Translations under genes and position numbers: made by a program
The notes under the pieces: generated by a model
What the model was told of the DNA's origin: nothing
Seen by the model: the letters and a program-made list of their open reading frames with translations, nothing else
Databases searched by the model: none
In this document: positions 1-10,196 of the stretch, piece by piece
How positions within the stretch are numbered: the first letter of the stretch is position 1
Layout: every line of letters begins with the position of its first letter
Source: Aeromicrobium choanae
GTDB taxonomy: Bacteria > Actinomycetota > Actinomycetes > Propionibacteriales > Nocardioidaceae
Length of the DNA: 47,127 nucleotides
Direction: 5' to 3'
Assembly (NCBI GenBank): GCA_029265505.1
Contig: JAJUII010000002.1
Span: forward strand, 1 to 47,127

Positions 1-1038
1 AAGGCCGCGCACTACTTCGGCGTCGAGATGGTGGTCGTCCCGGTCGGCACCGGTCATCGGGCCGACGTCGCCGCGATGGCCGTGGCGATCGACCGGCTCG
101 GCGACCGGGTCGTGCTGGTGGCGGCCTCGGCACCCTCCTACGCCCACGGCGTGATCGACCCGATCGCCGAGCTCGCCGCCGTGACCCGCGAGCGAGGACT
201 GCGCTTCCACGTCGACGCCTGCATCGGCGGCTGGATCCTGCCGTGGATGCCCGAGGCGCCGGCCTGGGACTTCGCGGTGCCCGGCGTCACGAGCATCTCG
301 GTCGACCTGCACAAGTACGCCTACACGCCCAAGGGCGTCTCCCTGCTGCTGCACGCCACCCCCGAGCTGCGCCGCCCCCAGTTCTTCGCCCATGCGGGCT
401 GGCCCGGCTACACGATGCTGAACTCCACCACCCAGTCGACGAAGTCGGGCGGACCGCTCGCCGCGGCCTGGGCGGTGGTGCACCTCATCGGCGAGGACGG
501 CTACCGCCGGCTGGTGGATCGCACCGTCGAGGGCACCCGGCGCTTGGCGGCCGGGATCGAGCAGATCGAGCACCTCCACCTGGTCGAGCCACCCGAGACC
601 TCGCTGGTGGTGCTCGGCACCGACGACGCCGTCGACGTGTTCACCGTCTCCGACCTCATGCTGGACCGGGGGTGGTTCGTCCAGCCCCAGATGCGCTTCG
701 GCGACGAGCCGGCGAACCTGCACCTGACGATCTGCGCCGCGACCGCGACCGCGGTCGACGACTTCCTCGACGATCTCCGCTCCGCCGTCGCCGAGGCTGC
801 CGAGACCGGACCGATCCGGGTGGATCCGGCGCTCGCCGAGGCGGCCGCCTCGCTCGACCCGGACACCCTCGACGACGAGGCGTTCGACGGGCTGCTCGCC
901 CTGGCGGGCCTGGCCGGCGAGGACGGCGGTGTGGCCGTGCCGGCGCGACTCGGCCCGGTGAACGCGCTGATCGACGTCGCCCCGCCTCGGGTGCGCGAGG
1001 CGCTGATGATCGCCTTCCTCGACCGACTCACGCGGTGA
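1..1038 (+). CDS. PLP-dependent aminotransferase/decarboxylase (group II decarboxylase / sphingosine-1-phosphate-lyase-like), 5' truncated by window edge
   Basis: Frame open from base 1; HVDACIGGWILPW and SVDLHKYAYTPKGVSLLLH (PLP-lysine motif) are typical of the family. Confidence 0.85.
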   Translation, partial: KAAHYFGVEMVVVPVGTGHRADVAAMAVAIDRLGDRVVLVAASAPSYAHGVIDPIAELAAVTRERGLRFHVDACIGGWILPWMPEAPAWDFAVPGVTSISVDLHKYAYTPKGVSLLLHATPELRRPQFFAHAGWPGYTMLNSTTQSTKSGGPLAAAWAVVHLIGEDGYRRLVDRTVEGTRRLAAGIEQIEHLHLVEPPETSLVVLGTDDAVDVFTVSDLMLDRGWFVQPQMRFGDEPANLHLTICAATATAVDDFLDDLRSAVAEAAETGPIRVDPALAEAAASLDPDTLDDEAFDGLLALAGLAGEDGGVAVPARLGPVNALIDVAPPRVREALMIAFLDRLTR

Positions 1039-1060
1039 GTCGGGCTCTAGTCTGGTTCGC

Positions 1061-1648
1061 GTGCACGAGGACTGGTACCGCGCGCCGACTCTGACCGGAT
1101 CGATCGTCCGACTCGAGCCACTGAGCCTCGACCATGCCGAGGGACTCGCCCGGGCCGCCGACGACCCCGAGATCTTCGAGCACGTTCGCGGCTGGGACGT
1201 CATGACGCCCGACGTGGCCGCCGAGCGCATCGCCCGCACACGGGCGCTGCCCCACGTGGTGCCGTGGGCGCAGATCGACCTGCGCACCGGCGAGGTCGCG
1301 GGGATGACGGCCTACCACGACCTGGACCCCGCGTGGCGCACCGTCGCGATCGGTCACACCTGGATCGCCCGACGGTTCTGGCGCACCGGGCTGAACACCG
1401 AGGCCAAGCTGCTGCTCCTGCAGCGCGCCTTCGACGTGCTCGGGTGCGTCCGGGTGGCCTGGCACACCGACGTGCGCAACTCCCGGTCCCAGACCGCGAT
1501 CGCCCGGCTCGGCGCCGTCCGCGAGGGCGTCCTGCGCAAGCACAAGCCCCGCGACGACGGCTCGTGGCGCGACACGGTGGTGTACTCGATGACCGACGAC
1601 GAGTGGCCGGCCGCCCGCGAGCGGCTCGCCGGGATGCTGCGTCGCTGA
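1061..1648 (+). CDS. GNAT-family N-acetyltransferase (RimJ/RimL-like)
   Basis: GTG start; GSIVRLEPLSLDHAEGLARAADD...RTGLNTEAKLLLLQRAFDVLGCVRVAWHTDVRNSRSQTAIARLGA is typical of RimJ/L-like GNATs. Confidence 0.88.
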   Translation: MHEDWYRAPTLTGSIVRLEPLSLDHAEGLARAADDPEIFEHVRGWDVMTPDVAAERIARTRALPHVVPWAQIDLRTGEVAGMTAYHDLDPAWRTVAIGHTWIARRFWRTGLNTEAKLLLLQRAFDVLGCVRVAWHTDVRNSRSQTAIARLGAVREGVLRKHKPRDDGSWRDTVVYSMTDDEWPAARERLAGMLRR

Positions 1649-1652
1649 CGGC

Positions 1653-2903
1653 TCAGGCCACGATGCGGGCGTTGCGGAGCACCCGCTGGGCCGCCAGCGC
1701 CAGCGTGAACGCCGCGACCATCGACGTGATCGTGACCAGGAACGCCGGCAGATGGCCGGAGGGGCCGAAGGCGCCGTCGGCGGCCCGTCCGGCGATGGAG
1801 GCTCCGACCGCGTACCCCAGTCCGGTGCCGCCGGCCATGAACGTCATCGCGGTGCCGATCCTGGCGGGAGGCACGATCAGGCCGGCGAGCGCGAAGCCGC
1901 TGATCAGGTAGGGCGCCACGGCGAAGCCCATCACGGCGATCGCCGCGACCAGCTGGGGGATCGTGTCGACGACCAGCAACGGCAGTGCGAGCAGCACCAT
2001 CGCGCCGGCCGCGATCAGCATGCGGGTCGCGTACAGCACACTCGCCGGAACGGCGGCCAGCGACATCGCGGCGACGACGCTGCCGATACCGAGCACCGCG
2101 TGGATCAGACCCGCGACGTCGGGATGGCCCTGGTGGGTCGCCAGCACCGTCGTCCCGGTCTGGATGCTGCCGAAGAACACGCCCATGAGGAACACCGCGG
2201 TCGCCAGCACCACGAACGCCGGAGTCCACAAGCGCACCCCGTGGGTCGGCGCGTGCTCGCTGCCGCGCGGCACCAGCGCCGCGGTCGGGTGGACCGCGAA
2301 CCACGTGCCGAACACACCGAGCAGCACGGCGCCGGCGATCAGCGCCCCGTCCGCCCCGATGAGCACGCCGAGGACGCCGACGAGCGCCGGACCGAACACG
2401 AAGGACGCCTCGTCGCCGGCACCCTCATAGGAGAAGGCCAGGTCGACGAACCGATCGACCTCGTCGGCGCGCAGGCGATCCTCGGCGACGCGGCGGCGCA
2501 GCACGTGGCGCCACCGGACCCGGGCGAGCGGACCCACCTGGGGCAGCGCCAAGCCGGTCAGCGCCGCGATCACGATGAGCGCGACCGACGAGACCTGCAG
2601 GTCCGCGGCCACCACGACCGCGACGAGGCCCAGCGCCCCGAGCAGCGACTGCACCAGGACGACCGGCCGTTGACCGATCCGATCCGCGGCTGCTCCGAAG
2701 AACGGTGCGCCGACCGCGTTGGCGACCGCGAGCGCCCCGGCGGTCGCGCCGGCGACGCCGTAGCGGCCGGTGGCCTGCGCGACCAGCAGCAGCACGCCCA
2801 TCTGACTCATCGCCAACGGGATGCGTCCGAGGAAGGCCACCACCACGAACGAGTGTCCGGCGGCGCTCCAGAGGCGGCGATAGTCGGCGATGGCAGAGGT
2901 CAC
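1653..2903 (-). CDS. MFS transporter
   Basis: About 12 hydrophobic segments; MFS-like [16 protein letters not shown] loop. Confidence 0.85.
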   Translation of the reverse strand: MTSAIADYRRLWSAAGHSFVVVAFLGRIPLAMSQMGVLLLVAQATGRYGVAGATAGALAVANAVGAPFFGAAADRIGQRPVVLVQSLLGALGLVAVVVAADLQVSSVALIVIAALTGLALPQVGPLARVRWRHVLRRRVAEDRLRADEVDRFVDLAFSYEGAGDEASFVFGPALVGVLGVLIGADGALIAGAVLLGVFGTWFAVHPTAALVPRGSEHAPTHGVRLWTPAFVVLATAVFLMGVFFGSIQTGTTVLATHQGHPDVAGLIHAVLGIGSVVAAMSLAAVPASVLYATRMLIAAGAMVLLALPLLVVDTIPQLVAAIAVMGFAVAPYLISGFALAGLIVPPARIGTAMTFMAGGTGLGYAVGASIAGRAADGAFGPSGHLPAFLVTITSMVAAFTLALAAQRVLRNARIVA

Positions 2904-2950
2904 AACCTCCCCATGCTACGGCAGGGGTCGTCACGACTACGCTCGGACGA

Positions 2951-4093
2951 GTGGATCCTCGGCTGCGGCGGGCGCGCGTCGCGACGTCGTCGCTGCTGTT
3001 CACCAACGGGTTCCTCCTCGGCGGCTGGATCGTCCACATCCCGGTGGTGATGGATCGCACCGCGATCTCGGCCGCCACCCTCGGCACGCTGCTGCTGTGG
3101 ATGGGCGGCTGGGCGTGGCTCGGGATGCAGGCGGCCGGGTTCTTCGTCGACCGGATCGGCAGCGCGCGAGCCGTCACGATCGCTCTGGCGACGATGAGCG
3201 TCGCGCTCCCCCTGCCCGGACTGGTCCGCGACGCGGCCGGATTGGCGGTCGCCCTGGCGGTCGTCGGCGCCGCCAACGGCGTGGTGGACGTCGCCCAGAA
3301 CGCTCAGGCGGTGACCGTCGAGCGCGCCTACGGCCGACCCATCATGTCCTCGGTGCACGCCTGGTTCTCCGCCGGCGGACTGGTCGCCTCGGCGATCGGT
3401 GGCGCCGTCTTGGCCGTCGGCTGGCCCGTCCCGGCGAACTTCGCCCTGGTGGCCGTGCTCGGACTCGTCCTGACCCTCGGCGTGCGACCCCACCTGCTCA
3501 CCGACGACGTGCAGGATCCGGAGCACCACGGCGCGCGACCGCCGTGGACGTGGCAGATCCTGCTGCTGGGCACGCTCGCCTTCGCGCTCATGCTCGCCGA
3601 GGGCGTGGCCTACGACTGGAGCACGGTCCACCTGCGCGACGAGCTCGGGACCAGCGAGGCCCTGGCCGCGGTCGGCTACGGGGCCTTCAGCCTGACGATG
3701 TTCGTCACGCGCCTGGTGGTGGACCGGATCGTCGCGGCGACGGGCCCGGCGACCTTCGTCCGCCACGCGACCCTCGTCGGCGCGGCGGGGCTGGTCGTGG
3801 TGATGGTGGCCCCCGGCCCGGCCGTCGCGATCGTCGGCTGGGCGGTGGTGGGCCTGGGGCTGGCGGGCTGCGTGCCGCAGTTCTTCAGCGCGGCGGGCAA
3901 CGTCGATCCCCGCCACGGGGCCGCGATCATCGCGCGAGTCACCGGCATGGGGTACGTCGCCCTGCTCAGCGGACCGTCGGTCATCGGACTGCTGACCCAC
4001 TGGGTCCCGCTGACGACGGCCTTCCTCGTGCCGCTCGCCCTGTGTATGGTCGCCAGCGCGCTGGCCCCACGAGCACTGCGGAGGACCTCATGA
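2951..4093 (+). CDS. MFS transporter
   Basis: GTG start at 2951 ([26 protein letters not shown]); multi-TM; the upstream in-frame extension looks non-coding. Confidence 0.85.
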   Translation: MDPRLRRARVATSSLLFTNGFLLGGWIVHIPVVMDRTAISAATLGTLLLWMGGWAWLGMQAAGFFVDRIGSARAVTIALATMSVALPLPGLVRDAAGLAVALAVVGAANGVVDVAQNAQAVTVERAYGRPIMSSVHAWFSAGGLVASAIGGAVLAVGWPVPANFALVAVLGLVLTLGVRPHLLTDDVQDPEHHGARPPWTWQILLLGTLAFALMLAEGVAYDWSTVHLRDELGTSEALAAVGYGAFSLTMFVTRLVVDRIVAATGPATFVRHATLVGAAGLVVVMVAPGPAVAIVGWAVVGLGLAGCVPQFFSAAGNVDPRHGAAIIARVTGMGYVALLSGPSVIGLLTHWVPLTTAFLVPLALCMVASALAPRALRRTS

Positions 4094-4761
4094 GCCTGGA
4101 CGAGCTGATGGCCCCGGACTGGGCGGAGGCGATGGCGCCCGTCGCGGACCGGATCGCGGCGATGGGCGACTTCCTGCGCGCGGAGATCGCCGCCGGCCGC
4201 AGCTATCTGCCGGAGCCGCACGCGATCTTCCGCGCCTTCGCCACCCCGCTCGCCCGGGTCCGCGTGCTCATCATCGGCCAAGACCCCTACCCGACCCCGG
4301 GGCACCCGATGGGACTGTCGTTCTCGGTCGCGCCCGACGTCCGTCCACTGCCGCGCAGTCTGGTGAACATCTACTCCGAGCTCCAGGCCGACGTGGGCGT
4401 CCCACCGGCACCCCACGGAGACCTGTCGGCCTGGTCCGACCGCGGAGTCATGCTCCTCAACCGCTGCCTGACCGTGCGGCCCGGCGAGCCCGCGAGCCAT
4501 CGCGGACGCGGCTGGGAGGCCGTCACCGACCGCGCGATCGAGGCGCTCGTCGAGCGCGGCGGTCCGCTCGTCGCGATCCTGTGGGGGCGCGACGCGCAGA
4601 GCCTCGCCCCGCGGCTGGGCGACGTCCCGCGGATCGAATCGGCGCACCCGAGTCCGCTGTCGGCCTCTCGCGGGTTCTTCGGTTCGCGTCCGTTCAGCCG
4701 CGCCAACGCCGCGCTCGCCGCACAGGGCGCGGAGCCCATCGACTGGGCGCTCCCCCGCTAG
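4090..4761 (+). CDS. ung: uracil-DNA glycosylase, family 1
   Basis: [18 protein letters not shown] and [21 protein letters not shown] motifs; ATGA overlap with the upstream MFS gene. Confidence 0.96.
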   Translation: MSLDELMAPDWAEAMAPVADRIAAMGDFLRAEIAAGRSYLPEPHAIFRAFATPLARVRVLIIGQDPYPTPGHPMGLSFSVAPDVRPLPRSLVNIYSELQADVGVPPAPHGDLSAWSDRGVMLLNRCLTVRPGEPASHRGRGWEAVTDRAIEALVERGGPLVAILWGRDAQSLAPRLGDVPRIESAHPSPLSASRGFFGSRPFSRANAALAAQGAEPIDWALPR

Positions 4762-4771
4762 GGTGGCGAAC

Positions 4772-5938
4772 GTGAGCGAAACACGCCTGCGCGATCGCGC
4801 CGTCGTCATCGACCAGGGCTTCGCCGTGCTGCAGCGGTGGGGCATCCGGATCGTCGTCATCGCGGCGGCCCTGTACGTGCTGGGGTGGGTCGTCGGACGC
4901 ACCTGGATGATCTGGTTCCCGGTGAGCCTGGCGATCCTGTTCGCGACGGTGCTCGGGCCGCCGGCGAAGCGCCTGCGTGATCTGGGCGTCCCCGCGGCGG
5001 CCGCGGCCGGCGTCGTGATGATCGCCTTCCTGGCCGCTCTGGGCTTCCTGTTCTCGATCCTCATCCCACAACTGGTCGACGAGGCGCCCGAGATCGCCGA
5101 TCGCGCCGCCCGCGGCATCGGTGAGGTGCAGGACTGGCTCATCGAGGGGCCCCTGCAGATCGAGGAGGGCCAGATCACCAACGCCCTCAACACGATCGAG
5201 CAGTGGCTGCGTGACAGCGCCCTGGACATCAGCACGGGCGTCCTGTCGACGATCGGCGTCGCGACGGGCGTCATCGTCAACACCGTCCTGATCCTGATCC
5301 TGACCTTCCTGTTCATCAAGGACGGCCACCGCTTCCTGCCGTTCGTGGAGTCCCTCGGCGGACACCGCGTCGGCGGTCACCTGCGCGAGCTGCTCTACCG
5401 GGCGTGGACCACGCTCGGCGGGTTCATCCGCACCCAGGCGCTGGTGTCGTTCATCGACGCGGTGCTGATCGGCATCGCGCTGGTGGTCGTCGGTCAGCCG
5501 CTGTGGGTGCCGTTGGCGGTCATCACCTTCATCGGCGGCTTCATCCCGATCGTGGGCGCCTTCGTCAGCGGCGCCCTGGCGGTGCTGGTGACCCTGGTGA
5601 CCAACTCGCCGCAGGACGCGCTCATCATCCTCGTGGTGATCATCGTGGTCCAGCAGCTGGAGGGCAACGTGCTCTCGCCGATGCTGCAGGGCAAGAGCAT
5701 GAACCTGCACCCCGCGGTCGTCCTGATGGCGGTCACGGCCGGCGGCTCGATGTTCGGCATCACCGGCGCGTTCCTCGCGGTCCCGGTGACCGCGACGGTC
5801 GCGGCCGTCCTGCGCTACGCGAACGAGCGCGTGGACGCCTCGCTCGCCGGCGTGGAGCAGCCGGGCGCGGAGCCGCTCGACGCCGCCGTCGACGAGACCG
5901 TCGCCGCGCGGAACCTCGGCAGCCGCGACGAGGACTGA
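4772..5938 (+). CDS. AI-2E family transporter
   Basis: Multi-TM permease with PIVGAFVSGALAVLVTLVT and QQLEGNVLSPMLQGKSMNLHPAVVL. ORF track starts at 4763; 4772 preferred because TAGGGT lies 7 nt before this GTG. Confidence 0.9.
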   Translation: MSETRLRDRAVVIDQGFAVLQRWGIRIVVIAAALYVLGWVVGRTWMIWFPVSLAILFATVLGPPAKRLRDLGVPAAAAAGVVMIAFLAALGFLFSILIPQLVDEAPEIADRAARGIGEVQDWLIEGPLQIEEGQITNALNTIEQWLRDSALDISTGVLSTIGVATGVIVNTVLILILTFLFIKDGHRFLPFVESLGGHRVGGHLRELLYRAWTTLGGFIRTQALVSFIDAVLIGIALVVVGQPLWVPLAVITFIGGFIPIVGAFVSGALAVLVTLVTNSPQDALIILVVIIVVQQLEGNVLSPMLQGKSMNLHPAVVLMAVTAGGSMFGITGAFLAVPVTATVAAVLRYANERVDASLAGVEQPGAEPLDAAVDETVAARNLGSRDED

Positions 5939-5941
5939 CCC

Positions 5942-6808
5942 TCAGTCGAAGACGACGGTCTTCATGCCGTTGAGCAGGACACGGTGCTCGGCATGCGCCC
6001 GCACCGCCTGCACGAGGGCGCGCGCCTCGAGGTCCTGACCCATGGCCGCGAGCTCGGCTGCGGACGAGCGGTGGTCGACCCGACGGAAGTCCTGCTCGAT
6101 GATCGGGCCCTCGTCGAGGTCGGCGGTGACGTAGTGGGCGGTGGCACCGATGACCTTGACGCCGTGCCGGTGGGCCTGCTCGTAGGGGCGTGCACCCTTG
6201 AAGCTCGGCAGCAGCGAGTGATGGATGTTGATCGCCCGACCGTGCACGCGGCGGCACATGTCGTCGCTGAGGATCTGCATGTAGCGGGCGAGGATGAGGA
6301 CCTCCGCGCCGGTGCGCTCCATGAGGTCCAGGACGAAGCGCTCGGACTCGGGCTTGGTCTGCGGGGTGACGCGGAGCTGGTGGAAGTCGATGCCGTGCCA
6401 CTGGACGACGTCGCGCCAGTCCGGATGGTTGGACACCACCGCGGTGATCTCGATCGGCAGCTGACCCTCGCGGGTGCTGAACAGCAGGTTGTTGAGCACA
6501 TGGCCCTGCTTGGACACCATCACCACCGCGCGCATCGGGGCGGTCGCGTCGTGCAGGTCCCAGTCCATGTCGAACGGCTCGACGGCCGGCGCGAGGACCT
6601 CGCGCATCTGCTCGAGGGAGACGTCCCGCTCCGCGGCGAAGCGCACCCGCATGAAGAAGCGGTGCGTGTCGGGGTCGGCGTACTGCTGGCTCTCGTTGAT
6701 GGTCCAGCCGTCCTGCGCGAGGGTCGAGGCGATCGCGGCGACGATGCCCACCCGGTCCGGGCAGGCGAGGGTCAAGATGAAGTCGCTGTGCACCTGGGGA
6801 CTGTCCAT
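5942..6808 (-). CDS. purU: formyltetrahydrofolate deformylase
   Basis: MDSPQVHSDFILTLACPDRVGIVAAIAS (ACT domain) plus formyltransferase domain with INIHHSLLPSFKGARPYEQAHRHGVKVIGATAHYVTADLDEGPIIEQD. Confidence 0.96.
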   Translation of the reverse strand: MDSPQVHSDFILTLACPDRVGIVAAIASTLAQDGWTINESQQYADPDTHRFFMRVRFAAERDVSLEQMREVLAPAVEPFDMDWDLHDATAPMRAVVMVSKQGHVLNNLLFSTREGQLPIEITAVVSNHPDWRDVVQWHGIDFHQLRVTPQTKPESERFVLDLMERTGAEVLILARYMQILSDDMCRRVHGRAINIHHSLLPSFKGARPYEQAHRHGVKVIGATAHYVTADLDEGPIIEQDFRRVDHRSSAAELAAMGQDLEARALVQAVRAHAEHRVLLNGMKTVVFD

Positions 6809-6864
6809 GGGAGGAATGTTCTCAGGTGCCGACCGCGATCGGGACCGCCAGGTCGAACTCCTCG

Positions 6865-7200
6865 TCAGTCCGCGTGCACGACGGTGGTCAGCAGCACCAC
6901 GGCGTCCTCGAGCGCGGTCAGGTCGTGGCGGCGGTCCGGGATGACGAGCAGCTCGTTCGCTCCGCCCTCCCAGGACTCGTCCCCGGCGGTCACCCGCACC
7001 CGCCCGGACAGCACCAGCAGGGTCGCCTCCGGCGGCGCCTCGTGCTCGTCGAGGCCGTGGTCGGCGCGCAGCGCGATGAGCGTCTGGCGCAGCCGATGGT
7101 GTCGCCCGCGATGCAGGGCGACGGCGCTGCGACCAGCCGACGAGGCGGCGGCCTTCGCGCGCAACTCCTCGGCCAGGGTGTCCAGATGCGTGGAGTCCAT
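6865..7200 (-). CDS. cupin domain protein
   Basis: Small protein with ATLLVLSGRVRVTAGDESWEGGANELLVIPDRRHDL, a cupin_2-like pattern. Confidence 0.75.
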   Translation of the reverse strand: MDSTHLDTLAEELRAKAAASSAGRSAVALHRGRHHRLRQTLIALRADHGLDEHEAPPEATLLVLSGRVRVTAGDESWEGGANELLVIPDRRHDLTALEDAVVLLTTVVHAD

Positions 7201-7233
7201 GTCCCGACCGTACGCCGTCTCGGGCCGAACGGC

Positions 7234-8037
7234 TCAGCCCAGGACGCGTCGGGCCAGTCGACGGAGCGGCCCCGGGTCCCGGGCCGAGCGCCGCGCCGCC
7301 TCCCGTGCCGCGACTTGCTCGGGGGTGAGCTTGCGGTAGAGGGCCATCTGCTGCTTCGCCGGATGACCCCAGTCGCCGATGAACTCGTACTCCCAGTCGC
7401 CCCACTGCGCGGCCCACTCCAAGTCGCAGCGGTAGTAGACGTAGTTGTTCTTCTCCGTGAAGAAGCCCTTGTTGCGCTTCTTCGCCGGCTTGATGACGTC
7501 GATCGGGACCGAGTCCTTGCGCACGAAGAAGGTGGCGTAGAACTCACCGCCGGGCGCCATCACCCGGTCCAGCCGGAACATGCACAGGCGGATGTGGTTC
7601 AGCGAGACGTGGGTGAAGACCGAGTTGGCGATCGCGAAGTCGAACGTCACCCCGAAGTCGGTGTCGAACCGGTCGTTCGCCCGCAGGTTCTCGATCGGCA
7701 GCCGCGCCCGCTGCTCGTCGGTGAGCTCGGTGTCGTACCCGGCCTGCATGACCGAGTGGTTGGCGTCCACGCCGTAGTAATGGCCGGGCTCGAGGTAGTC
7801 GACGAAGTGTCGCCCGGCTCGGAACGCCCCGCACCCGATGTCGATCAGCCGGTGGTGCGGCCTCAGTCCGCGGGAGATCATGAACTCCAGCTGCCGGCGA
7901 CCGTGGCTCTCCCAGACTCCGCCGACATAGCGACGGTGCTCGCCCGCGGCGATCTCCTCGGGCGTGAGCACCCGCCCGGAGAAGTCCGGATTGGTCAGCT
8001 CGGCGTCGAGCTCGATGCGATGTTCGATCTGCGGCAT
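7234..8037 (-). CDS. SAM-dependent methyltransferase (class I)
   Basis: LIDIGCGAFRAGRHFVDYLEPGHYYGVDAN is the SAM-binding motif I; start at MPQIEHR preceded by GGGGGA. Confidence 0.82.
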   Translation of the reverse strand: MPQIEHRIELDAELTNPDFSGRVLTPEEIAAGEHRRYVGGVWESHGRRQLEFMISRGLRPHHRLIDIGCGAFRAGRHFVDYLEPGHYYGVDANHSVMQAGYDTELTDEQRARLPIENLRANDRFDTDFGVTFDFAIANSVFTHVSLNHIRLCMFRLDRVMAPGGEFYATFFVRKDSVPIDVIKPAKKRNKGFFTEKNNYVYYRCDLEWAAQWGDWEYEFIGDWGHPAKQQMALYRKLTPEQVAAREAARRSARDPGPLRRLARRVLG

Positions 8038-8108
8038 GGGTCCCCCGGCTGTCGATACGTCTCCACACCATAACGACGACGGCACCACAGGGGAACCGTG
8101 CGGAGCAG

Positions 8109-8181
8109 AGCCCCCGACAGGATTCGAACCCGCGACATCTTCTTTACAAGAGAAGCGCTCTACCGACTGAGCTACGGGGGC
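8109..8181 (-). tRNA. tRNA-Thr(TGT)
   Basis: Reverse complement GCCCCCGTAGCTCAGTCGGTAGAGCGCTTCTCTTGTAAAGAAGATGTCGCGGGTTCGAATCCTGTCGGGGGC; 7-bp acceptor stem, CTTCT/AGAAG anticodon stem, TGT anticodon, GGTTCGAATCC T-loop. Confidence 0.97.
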
Positions 8182-8218
8182 GTGCCGGGTCGGCCGACGG
8201 CTTCATCCTAGTGGAGGC

Positions 8219-9007
8219 TCAGGCCCGACCCCGCCGGCATTCGGCGGCGAAGTCCTCGTCGACGCGCTCGTCCTCGGGCAGCGCCGGGGTGATCGCCTCG
8301 TCCGACTCGCCGATCCGCACGAACTCCGTCAGGTCGGCCAGTTGGTCGTCGGCGTCGCCGCCGGGCGTGAGGTGTCCGTCGAGCACGATCGCGCAGTCGG
8401 CGGCGCCGAACTCCTGCCAGCCCATGATCGTCCCCCACTCGGGCGCGTCCGGGAGCGCGACGACCCCTTGGGTGCGCAACACCCCGATGACACGGACGGG
8501 TCCGCCGTCGGCTCGCACCTCGTAGGCGGTCCGGGTCTGCAGGGACAGGTTCACCGCGCCGTCCTCGCGGGCGGCGCGCCAGGCGGCGGTCATCCGGACG
8601 TCGCGGACCTCCAGGGCCGGGTCGAGCACCGTCCCGCGGGCGAGCTCGCTCGCGGTCTGTGCCTCGGCGGCGCGGTCGATCGCCCCCGTGAGGGCCTCGG
8701 AGAGCTGCCGCCCGACGGCGTCCGGCCCCTCGACGGCCTCGAGCGCCCACGTGCGGACGGCGTCGATCATCCGGTCGTACTCGCGTGCCGAGACCCCGCG
8801 CGGCCTGGCCGGCGCCTCGGGGATCCGGGGCTCGTCGACCGAGGGCCAGTCGTCCAGTCCGAGATCGTCGAGCGTGATCCGATCGACGGGCGTCGGCTGC
8901 GGGTCGACGGGCTCGGCGTCGGTGCCTGCTCGCGGGGAGCACCCCACCACGAGGAACGCCGTCAACACGGCCACGAGCACGGACCGGCGCACCCGCCCAG
9001 TATGCAT
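8219..9007 (-). CDS. putative secreted lipoprotein of unknown function
   Basis: Signal peptide and lipobox RVRRSVLVAVLTAFLVVGC. Start is either ATG 9007 or GTG 8992 (see findings). Confidence 0.75.
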   Translation of the reverse strand: MHTGRVRRSVLVAVLTAFLVVGCSPRAGTDAEPVDPQPTPVDRITLDDLGLDDWPSVDEPRIPEAPARPRGVSAREYDRMIDAVRTWALEAVEGPDAVGRQLSEALTGAIDRAAEAQTASELARGTVLDPALEVRDVRMTAAWRAAREDGAVNLSLQTRTAYEVRADGGPVRVIGVLRTQGVVALPDAPEWGTIMGWQEFGAADCAIVLDGHLTPGGDADDQLADLTEFVRIGESDEAITPALPEDERVDEDFAAECRRGRA

Positions 9008-9014
9008 ACTGGGC
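8995..9014. promoter_or_regulatory. 20-bp perfect palindrome in divergent start region
   Basis: GCCCAGTATGCATACTGGGC. Confidence 0.8.
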
Positions 9015-9017
9015 CAT

Positions 9018-10196
9018 GTGCCCTCAGACACGCTGATTCCCCCCTACCATCGGCTCCTGCGAGCCACGGACCTGCTCGATGCACCCTACGCGGTGATCGA
9101 CCAAGAGGCGCTGTGGGCCAATGCCGCCGATCTGGTGCGGCGGGCCGGGGGGACGCCGATCCGCCTGGCGAGCAAGTCGATCCGGGTGCGCTCGATCATC
9201 AAGAACGCGTTGACCCTCGACGGGTTCGCCGGGGTGATGGCGTACGCCCTCGCCGAGGCGGTCTGGCTCGTCGACCACGGCGTCGACGACGTCCTGGTCG
9301 CCTACCCCAGTGTCGACCGCGCAGCCTACGCCGATCTGATCGCCGACGAGCGGCGGCTCGCGGCGATCACGATCATGGTCGACTCCCTCGACCAGCTCGA
9401 CTTCATCGACGCGAACCTCGGCGCGGACCACCCGCCGATCCGGGTCTGCCTCGACGTCGACGCGTCCCTGCGGATCCTCGGCGCCCACCTGGGTGCCCAC
9501 CGCTCGCCCGTCCACTCGGTGCGCCAGGCGAAGCGGATCGCGGCCGCCATCGCCGAGCGCCCCGGCTACCAGCTCGTCGGTCTGATGTTCTACGACGCCC
9601 AGATCGCCGGCATGCCCGACACCGGAGCGGCGATCCGGCTGGTCAAGCGACGGTCGGCGGCGGAGCTGCGCCGACGGCGGCGCCGCATCGTCAAGGCGGT
9701 CAGCGCGATGACCGACCTGCAGATCGTCAACGCCGGCGGCACGGGAAGCCTCGACGTGTGGAACGGCGACTCGACGATCACCGAGCTGGCCGCGGGCTCG
9801 GGCCTGTTCGGCCCGACCCTGTTCGACGACTACCGCTCGTTCACGCCGCGGCCCGCGGCGTTCTTCGCCCTGCCGGTCGTCCGTCGCCCGAACGCGAAGA
9901 CGGTGACGTGCTACGCCGGCGGCTACATCGCCTCCGGCCCGGCCGGTGACTCGCGAGTGCCCACCCCGGTCTGGCCGCCGGGCCTGACGTATCACCCCGC
10001 CGAGGGCGCTGGCGAGGTCCAGACCCCCCTGCGTGGCAAGGCCGCGGCGAGCCTGTCGATCGGCGACCGGGTGGTCTTCCGACACGCGAAGGCCGGCGAG
10101 ATGTGTGAGCGCTTCGATCAGGTGGCCATGGTCGACCCGGCCGGTCAGGCCACGCTGGTCCCCACGTATCGCGGCGAGAAGAAGAACTTCGGATGA
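9018..10196 (+). CDS. amino-acid deaminase/aldolase (D-threonine aldolase / alanine-racemase-N-like PLP fold)
   Basis: DAPYAVIDQEALWANAADLVRRAGGTPIRLASKSIRVRSII and C-terminal D-amino-acid dehydratase-like domain; ATGA overlap with the FAD oxidase downstream, a recurrent actinobacterial pairing. Confidence 0.85.
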   Translation: MPSDTLIPPYHRLLRATDLLDAPYAVIDQEALWANAADLVRRAGGTPIRLASKSIRVRSIIKNALTLDGFAGVMAYALAEAVWLVDHGVDDVLVAYPSVDRAAYADLIADERRLAAITIMVDSLDQLDFIDANLGADHPPIRVCLDVDASLRILGAHLGAHRSPVHSVRQAKRIAAAIAERPGYQLVGLMFYDAQIAGMPDTGAAIRLVKRRSAAELRRRRRRIVKAVSAMTDLQIVNAGGTGSLDVWNGDSTITELAAGSGLFGPTLFDDYRSFTPRPAAFFALPVVRRPNAKTVTCYAGGYIASGPAGDSRVPTPVWPPGLTYHPAEGAGEVQTPLRGKAAASLSIGDRVVFRHAKAGEMCERFDQVAMVDPAGQATLVPTYRGEKKNFG

